DNA of 64,000 bases. It comes from Bettongia penicillata ogilbyi. Taxonomy: Eukaryota; Chordata; Mammalia; Diprotodontia; Potoroidae. Of this stretch, positions 56,721 through 64,000 are shown in pieces. Numbering within the stretch: the stretch's first letter is position 1; the number at the start of each line of letters is the position of its first letter. The translations under genes were made by a program, and so were the position numbers. The notes below the pieces were generated by a model. It was not told where the DNA came from and searched no databases. It was given only the letters and a program-made list of their open reading frames with translations. The DNA lies in NCBI GenBank assembly GCA_023548195.1, contig JAJHZJ010000043.1, positions 2,052,326 to 2,116,325 of the forward strand. Direction: 5' to 3'.

Positions 56721-56955
56721 TCAGCTATTCCCTTTCCCTCCCCTCTCAATGTCCACCAACGACCAAGTTGGATGAATTCCACCTCCACAGAACTTCTTGA
56801 ATATTTCCCATTCTTTCTACACACATAGCCATCAATAAACTTCAGGATCACCTAATTTCAGTTCTCTCCTACTAAGCAATGTACTCATTAATCTTTTGGT
56901 CCCTTATTTTTCCTATGCCCAGTCTATTTTTCTTAGAGCCTGCAAATTGCTATTT
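56721..56955. other. Unassigned spacer between two L1 copies
   Basis: No family recognised. Confidence 0.3.
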
Positions 56956-59761
56956 CTTTTTTCCATATTTTTCAATTACATAAAAAGATAGTTTTCAACA
57001 TTCATTTTTGTAAAATTTTGAGTTGCAGATTTTTCTTCCTCCTTCCTTCTGATCCCCACAAAACAACCAACAATCTGATATAGGTCATATATATAGAATC
57101 ACATTAAACATATTCTCACATTAGTTAGATTGTGAAAGAAGAATCAGAAAAAAAGGAAAAGTCACAAGAAAGGAAAAAAAATCAAAATTTTATGCTTTAA
57201 TCTGCATACAGACTCCATAGTTCTTTCTCTGTATGTGGATACTATTTTCCATCATGAGTCTTTTGGAATTGTCTTGGATCATTGGATTGCAGAGAACAGC
57301 TAAGTCTATCATAGTTAATCTTCACAGAATGTTGGTATTGTTGTGTACAATGTTCTTCTGGTTCTGCTCACTTCACTTGCCATGAGTTCATGTAAGCCTT
57401 TCCAGGTTTTTTCTGAAATCTATCTGTTCATCATTTCTTATAGCACAATATATTCCATTATTTTCATATATACCACAACAAGTTCAGCCATTCCCCAATT
57501 GATAGACATCTCTTTGATTCCCAATTTTTAGCCAGCAGCAAAAGGTCCTTTTCCCTTTGGCGGAGGGTGGGGGGCATGTCTTTGGAATATAGACTTAAGG
57601 GTGGTATTGCTGGATCAAAGGACACACAGAGTGTTATAGCCCTTTGGGCATAGTTCCCAATTGCTCTCTAGGACATTTGGATCAGTTCATAACTCCACCA
57701 ACAGTGCATTAATATCCCAGTTTTCTCACCTCCCCTCCAACATCTGACATTTTCCTTTTCTGTCATATTAATCACTCTGACAGGTGTGAGGTGCTTTAAT
57801 TTGCATTTCTCTGATCAATAGTGATTTAGACCATTTTTTGTAGGTCTACAGAGCTTTGAATTCTTTGTCTGAAAACTGCCTGTTCATATCTTTCGACTAT
57901 TTATCAACTGGGGAATGACTTAAATTCTTATATCTTTGACTCAGTTCCTCATATATTTTAGAAATGAAGCCTTTATCAGAAACACTGACTGTAATTTTTT
58001 CCCCAACTTTCTGCTTTCTTTCTAATCTTAGCTGCATTGATTTTGTTTCTGCAAAAACTTTTAAATTTAATGTAATCAAAATTATCCATTTTTGCATTTC
58101 ATAATGTTCTTTCTCTCTCTTGTTTGGTCATAAATTCTTCCCTTCTTAGACCTGACTAGTAAAATACTCTTCTAATTTTCTTATGATATCACTCTTTATA
58201 TCTAAATCATGTACCAGTTTTGACCTTATCTTGATATAGGGTGTGAGATGTTGATCTATGCCTAGTTTCTGCCATCATATTTTTCTAGTTTCCGCAGCAG
58301 TTATTGCCAAATAGTGACTTCTTATACCACAAGCTGGGGTCTTTGGGTTTATCAAACAGTAGTTTAGTATAGTCATTTACTACTGTGTCTTGAATATATA
58401 ACCCATTCCATTGGTCCACCACTCATTTCTTCACTAGTACCAAATTGTTTTGATGATTACTGCTTTATAAGATTGTTTTAGATCTGATATGGCTAGGCTG
58501 CCTTCCGTTGCATTTTTTTCATTAATTCCCCTGATATTCTTGAACTTTTGCTCTTTCAGATGAATTTTTTCTAGTTGGATTGGTACGGCACTGAATAAGA
58601 AATTAATTTAGGGAGAATTGTCATTTTTATCATATTAGCTTGACCTAAGCACAATTGATATTTTCCCAGTTATTTTGATCTGACTTTATTTGTATGAAAA
58701 GTGTTTTGTAATTGTGTTCATATAATTTCTGGGTTTGTCTTGGCAGGGAGATTCCCAAGTATTTTATATTGTCTACAGTTATTTTAAATGGGACTTCTCT
58801 TTCTATCTCTTCTTGCAGTTTTGTTGGTAATATACAGAAATGCTGATGGTTTATGTGGCTTTACTTTATATCCTACAACTTTGCTAAAGGTTTTAATTGT
58901 TTCAAGAGGTTTTTTTTTTAGTTAATTCTCTAGGGTTCTCTAAGTATATCATCCTATCATCTGCAAAGAGTGACAGTTTTGTTTCCTCATTGCCTATTCT
59001 AATTCCCTTATGTTTTCTTCTCTTCTTGCTAATGCTAACGTTCCTAGCACAATATTCAATAATAGTGATAATAATGGATATCCTTGTTTCACCCCTGATC
59101 TTACTGGGAATGCCTCAAGCTTATCCCCATTACAGATAGGCTTGCAGATGGTTCCAGATAGTGCTTATCATTTTAAGGAAAACTCCATTTTTCATGTGAG
59201 AGACTTTTTTTAAAATAGGAATAGGTGTATTTTGCCAAAAGCTTTTTGTACATCTATTGAGATAATCATGATTTATGTTTGTTTTGTTATTGATATGGTC
59301 AGTTATGCTGATAGTTTTCCTAATATTGAACTAGCCCTGCCTTTCTGCATAAATCTCACCTGATTATGGTGTATTATCCTGGTGATAAATTGCTGTAATC
59401 TCTTTGCTAATATTTTCTTTAAAATTTTTGCATCAATATTCATTAGGGAAATTGGTCTATAATTTTCTTTCTCTGTTTTGACTCTTCCTGGTTTACTATC
59501 ATGACTTTATTTGTATCATAAAAGGAACTTGGTAGTACTCTTTCCTTTGCATTTTTCCCAAATAGTTGATGTAGTATTAGCATTTATTGTTCTTTAAATA
59601 TTTGGTAGAATTCACCTGTAAATTCATCTAGTCCAGAGACTTTTTCTTAGGGAGTTCCTAGGTGGCTTCTTAAATTTCTTTATTTTTAATGTGATTCTTT
59701 AGAGATTGTATTTCTTCTTCTGTTAATCTGGGCAAATTATTTATATATATATATACATATA

Positions 59762-59850
59762 TTTCATCCATTCCACTTGTATTGTCAGATTTATTGGAAT
59801 GCAGTTGGGCAAAATACCTCCTAAAATTGCATTAATTTTCTCTTCATGGA
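59762..59850 (+). repeat. Long direct repeat, left copy (L1 ORF2 segment)
   Basis: About 88 bases, roughly 85% identical by eye to 60487-60575. Shared core: 'attgtcagatttattgg' and 'cagttgggcaaaat'. On the minus strand it encodes L1 ORF2 'EINAIL' and adjacent residues. Confidence 0.8.
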
Positions 59851-60470
59851 GGACCAGTACCTTTGGTGTGATGGCTGCCAGACCCTTTTGGGAACTCTCT
59901 CCACCTTTGGTGTCCACCTGTTCCACCTACCTCTCACCTGTGACTCCAAGAATCTGCAGCAGGCACAGTGGCCACACCCTGGTAAACCATTTTGGCAGAT
60001 GGGCCAAAACACGTTGAGGGCAACCAAGGGTTCTCAAACCCATTGGTGAGTTACAGGGGATGTCTACCCCAAGCATGTAAAGATTTCCTCTGGTGGAATG
60101 GGCAGATGAGAACAATTTTTTCTAACGGCCATGAAGGCAGATGAAGAAGGTGATGCAGAGCTCTTAGAGCTTGGTTAGACACCAAAGACATCAAGGTCAT
60201 CCACTGCATCCTTAGCCATCACCAGCCACTGACTGCCATTCTGTCCTGCCACCAGACTATAATGACTCTGGAGGAGAGAGTGAGGCTGACAACTTCATGC
60301 AACTCTGTCTCACTTAAATCCAATTTACACACAAATCAAAAGCCGACTATCTGTGCCTAACATGTGGTAAAGAGGTCTGAGCTCATATTGCTGTGAACAG
60401 CCACAGATAGACACAATGAAATTTCACTTTATCATGGTGATGTCATTTTGGTCCTCTTCAAAGATAAATA
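59851..60470 (+). mobile_element. Marsupial LINE tail (RTE-like, family uncertain) inserted in L1
   Basis: The longest copy of the family also seen at 24110 and 46340. Near the 3' end (60350-60420) a frame gives 'LCLTCGKEV.AHIAVNSHR', matching a C-x2-C-x12-H-x3-H zinc-finger-like terminus with damage. It ends 'gatgtcattttggtcctctt'. It lies between two copies of the same L1 segment. Confidence 0.6.
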
Positions 60471-60486
60471 TACATACATACATATA

Positions 60487-60575
60487 TATCATCCATTTCA
60501 CTTAGATTGTCAGATTTATTGGCATACAGTTGGGCAAAATTACTTCTAAAATTGCATTTATTTCCTCTTCATTGG
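60487..60575 (+). repeat. Long direct repeat, right copy (L1 ORF2 segment)
   Basis: Partner of 59762-59850. L1 ORF2 continues normally to the right of this copy. Confidence 0.8.
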
Positions 60576-61659
60576 TGATGAATACATTCTTTTCATTTTT
60601 GATACAGTTAATTTGGTTTTCTTTCTTTCTTTTACATCAAATTAACCAAAGGTTTATCCATTTTGTTGGGTTTTTTATGAAACCAGCTCTTAGTTTTATT
60701 TATTAGTTCAATATTTTTTATTTCAATTTTATTAAACTCTCCTTTGATTTTCAGAATTTCTAATTTGGTATTTAATTTAAGGTTTTTAATTTTTTTTTTA
60801 TTTTTCTACCTTTTTTAGTTGCATGCCCAATTAATTGATCTCCTCTTTCTCTATTTTATTCTTATAAGTATTTTGAGATATACAATTTCTCCTAAGAAGT
60901 GCTTTGGCTGCATCCTATAAGTTTTGGTATGTTGTCTCATTATTGTCATTCTCTTTGAGGAAGTTATTGAATGCTTCTTTGATTTGTTATTGTTTTAGGA
61001 TTAGATTATTTAGTTTCCAGTTAGTTTTTAGCATATCTTGCCATGGCCCTTTATTACATGAAATTTTGATTGTGTCATAATCTTCAAATGATGCATTTGA
61101 TATTTCTACCGTCCTGCATTTGATTTCAAGGTTTTTATGCCCTAACATATGGTGAACTTTTGTGGCAGTGCAATATACTTCTGAGAAAAAAGGTACATTC
61201 CTTTCTATTCCCTTTCAGTTTTCTCCAGAGGTCTATAATATTTTTTTTCCTAAAATTCTATTCACCTCCTAGCTTCATTCTTTATTTTATGGTTAGATTT
61301 ATTTAGTTCTGAGAGGGGAAGGTTGAGGTCCCCCACTAGTATAGTTTTGTTTTCTATTTCTTCCTGTAACTCTTTTAACCTCTTCTCTAACAATTTGGAT
61401 GCTATACTACTTGTTGTATATATGTTTAGCACTGATATCATTTCATTGTCTATGGTACCTTTAGCAACATGTAGTTTCTTTATGTCTTTTAATTTGATCA
61501 ATTTTTGCCTATTTGGCTTATTTTTGCTTTATCTGAGATCAGGTTTTCAATCCCTGTTATTTGATTTTTTTTTGCTTTAGCTGAAGCATAATATATTCTG
61601 CTCAGTCTTTTACCTTTACTCTGTATTAATCTCTGTGTTTCAAATGTGTTTCCTTTTTT

Positions 61660-62588
61660 ATTTTTCATTTTTAACACAGTTCATATCACATAACACAATT
61701 CCAACTTTTGGTCAGGTGATTTTTTTTAAAACATTTACAATAAAGACCACAAACAATTTTTTTTAACATTAACCAACTAAGACACAAAAAATAACTATGT
61801 ATCTTAACTTCTTCATAAATCCTTGACCTAATTGTCCCTAACTTATTGTTTTTAGTCTGAAGTCCTAAACCTAATAGCTTAATTTTAAACTTGACCTCAG
61901 ATGTTCCCCTACCAACAATCTATAATTTAATATATATGGTATTAAGCTTACACACCTTTTGACTATAGGAAATTGCAACTAAGAGTAGGGATATTGTAGG
62001 GAAACAATATCTCCCCAACTCCATGTCACTTCCAGGTAGGAGTAGACTGTCAACTTGCATTCAGTCAGGCTTAGAGCCTGCCAGGTGTCAGTGGAGAAAT
62101 TGAGTCAGGAGAATTCTACTTCAGCCCTGGCCAAACAGCCACTCTTCCACCCTTCCCATGAGATCACCTTTTGTATTCATACCAGAATTTCACAGGCTTA
62201 CTGGCATCACGAATTGGAGGCTCAGATTGCCTTTGTTTCTATCCATACCTGGAGTTAGACTCAGAAGAAGCATAACTTTATAGTCCCATAGCATCTTAAA
62301 ATAGTAATTTCCATAGTCAGGTTTCAGATATAATTTCACATTGGCTAAGGAACATCTTTTGAGGCAAGTCTTAAATGGCTTACATGCCTTTCTGTACCTG
62401 TTCTAGCTCCTGCTTAAATAACAATCATAAAATCAAATTTATCATTAAAACCTTAACTTTTCCATCAATGCCAAATTTTCCTTCAAGTTACCTGCCTCTA
62501 GGAGACTTAGACTAAAATTTGTTTCCTCAAACTAAAGATGTCTCTGATTTAGTCTCAATAATTAATTCAGCCAATTGTTTTAATACTA
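61660..62588. other. Unassigned ~0.93 kb between L1 and HAL1
   Basis: Neither L1 nor HAL1 sequence. On the minus strand it begins after HAL1 'agtattaaaacaattggctg' and ends with A-rich 'aaaaatgaaaaataaaaaag'. No coding signal. It may be an old LTR, another transposon, or the original locus. Confidence 0.35.
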
Positions 62589-63386
62589 ATTGCTTTAACA
62601 TCACTTTGTAACATGTCCAATTTTTCTCCCCATCTCTCCATACCTTGCATTCTGATTACCCATTCCCTCAATACACCCCCCCTTCTATCACACTCCACTC
62701 TTCCCTTATCCCCATCTTCTCTCTTTCCTTGTAGGGCAAGATAAATTTCTGTACCTCATTACCTGTGTTTCTTATTTCCTGGCTATATGCAATAATAATT
62801 CTCAACATTCGTTTCTAATACTTTGAATTCCAACTTCTCTCCCTCCCTTCCTCCCTAACTATCCCCTGAGAAGGCAAGCAATTCACTACAGGTTATATAT
62901 GTGTCATTTTGCAAAAGCCTTCCACAATAATCATGTTGTATAATACTAACTACATGGCCCTCTATCTCCCCTTAATTTTTTATTCCCTCATTTGACCTTG
63001 TCCCTTCCCAAAAGTGTTTCTCTCTAGTTACTCCCTTCTCCCACTTGCTCTCCCTTCTATCATTCCCCTCACCCCAATTGCCACCTCCTCCCTTACTTTC
63101 CTGTAGTATAAGAGATTTTCATACCAAATTTAGTGAGCATGTTATTCCCTCCTTAAGCCATATGAGGAGAGAGTAGCTTCACTTTCCCCCTCTTCCTGTC
63201 TCCCTTTTCTCCTGCACTGAACAAGATTTTCCTTTATCTCTTTTATGGGTTAGAGCCTGCCCCATTCCATTTCTCCATTTTTCCTCTCAGTATTTTCCTT
63301 CCTTACCCCATAATTTTTATTTTATACCTTTTTGTGTGGATATCATCTCTTCTCATTCAACACAGCCTGTACTCTTTGTCTATATG

Positions 63387-63388
63387 TG

Positions 63389-63422
<34 letters not shown>
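63387..63422. repeat. (TG)n microsatellite in HAL1 3' UTR
   Basis: Perfect GT run at the position equivalent to the CA arrays in the two plus-strand HAL1 copies. Confidence 0.95.
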
Positions 63423-63425
<3 letters not shown>

Positions 63426-63564
63426 ACAATCCTTCCTCCTACCCAAAAACTGAGAAAAGTCTCAAGAGTTATAAATATCTTCTTTCCATGTAGGAATATA
63501 AACAGTTCAGATTTAGAAAGTCTTTTATATTTTCTCTTTCCTGTTTACCTTTTCAAGCTTCTCT

Positions 63565-64000
63565 TGATTCTTGTATTTGCAAGTCAAATTTTCTATATGG
63601 TTCTGGTCTTTTCAATATGAATACTGGAAAATCCTCTATATCATTGAAGGATCATTTATTCCCTTGAAGTATTATACTCAGTTTTGCTGGGTAGGTGATT
63701 CTTGATTTTAATCCCAGTTCCTTTGACTTCTGGAATATCCTATTCCAAGTCCTTTGATCCCTTAATATTGAAGCCACCAGATCCTGTGTTATCCTGATTG
63801 TATTTCCACAGTACTTGAATTGTTTCTTTTTAGCTGCTTGCAGTATTTTCTCCTTGACCTTGGAACTCTAAAATTTGACCACAATATTCCTAGGAGTTTC
63901 TCTTTTCAGATCTCTTTCAGGAGGTTAGTGGTGGATTCTTTTAATATTTATTTTCCCTCAAGGTTTTCCTTGATAATTTCATAGAAGATAACATCTAGGC
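63565..64000 (-). pseudogene. HAL1 ORF1 C-terminal part, partial at the window edge
   Basis: Minus-strand translation gives the RRM end and C-terminal domain: 'RNIVVKF' near 63885, 'QAAKKKQFKYCGNTIRITQD' around 63800-63850 and 'SIILQG' near 63665. The sequence 'ccaggattttccagtattca' near 63625 and a 'gattaaaatcaagaatc' insertion near 63700 (an extra base in the 'PRITYP' equivalent) suggest it is damaged. The N-terminal part is outside the window. Confidence 0.6.

Larger units (their letters stand above)
56960..61650 (-). mobile_element. L1, nearly complete ORF2 and 3' UTR, interrupted
   Basis: The largest L1 here. Minus-strand reading: truncated endonuclease start near 61640 ('ETQRLIQSKGKRLSRIYY'), then 'SVLNIYTTSSI' and 'ILVGDLNLPLSEL' (61320-61445; consensus GDFN has become GDLN). 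The pre-RT is split by a 0.6 kb insert (59851-60470). The RT catalytic box 'LFADD' at 58957-58972 is intact at residue level, 'IREMQIK' is near 57800, and the 3' UTR ends near 56960. 5' UTR, ORF1 and the first ~50 ORF2 residues are missing. Multiple stops make ORF2 non-functional. Confidence 0.8.
62589..64000 (-). mobile_element. HAL1, minus strand, running off the right edge
   Basis: Reverse complement of the HAL1 3' UTR: 'gggagagaagttggaattca', 'agaagatggggataagggaa', 'gggtaatcagaatgc' in the same order as 3070-3270. The ORF1 C-terminal domain precedes it (63565-64000). The 5' part lies outside the window. The 3' end lacks a clean poly(A). Confidence 0.8.

Overview
This is a stretch of mammalian, almost certainly marsupial, nuclear DNA. 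I see no host protein-coding exon I would defend. The marsupial call rests on repeat content: L1 copies with a purine-rich 3' UTR, ORF1-only 'half-L1' (HAL1) elements, a CORE/MIR-type tRNA SINE of marsupial MAR1 style, a LINE tail ending near 'gtcattttggtcctc', and dense old L2, CR1/L3 and MIR copies. There is no Alu or B1. Species is not determined. Family names were assigned by eye from remembered consensus sequences, and most boundaries are good to about 10-50 bases.

Layout. 1-5.6 kb: L2 pieces, a short internally deleted HAL1 (1.79-3.40 kb), a CR1/L3 tail, a scrap of L1 5' UTR and an LTR-like repeat. 5.6-13.4 kb: an old plus-strand L1 whose ORF2 remnant is split by a MAR1-type SINE, a HAL1 and a younger L1 3' end. 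13.4-16.3 kb: CR1/L3, possible conserved non-coding DNA, a MIR relative and an L2 tail. 16.3-23.2 kb: an L1 interrupted by two head-to-tail HAL1s; the first keeps a 340-codon open ORF1, the longest convincing reading frame here, and the pair is bracketed by an imperfect 18-base target-site duplication. 23.2-38 kb: scattered CR1, L2, MIR and LINE-tail copies, an L1 with a perfect 16-base target-site duplication (25.41-26.89 kb), another old split L1 (32.7-34.9 kb) and several microsatellites.

38.2-42 kb is mostly minus-strand L2 ORF2, itself hit by an L1 3' end, a second LTR-like copy and a MIR. 42-52 kb is the most GC-rich and least repetitive part. It holds a decayed 7SL (SRP) RNA retropseudogene, a long GATA array and a CpG-rich unique segment at 51.18-51.44 kb. 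52.2-64 kb is CR1, L2 and SINEs, then minus-strand L1s. The largest L1 (57.0-61.65 kb) contains a 0.6 kb LINE-tail insert flanked by ~90-base direct repeats. A HAL1 runs off the right edge on the minus strand.

Nothing here looks like an operon, CRISPR array or complete host gene. The interest lies in the HAL1 family, the nested-insertion history, the 7SL pseudogene and a few repeat-free islands that could be enhancers.
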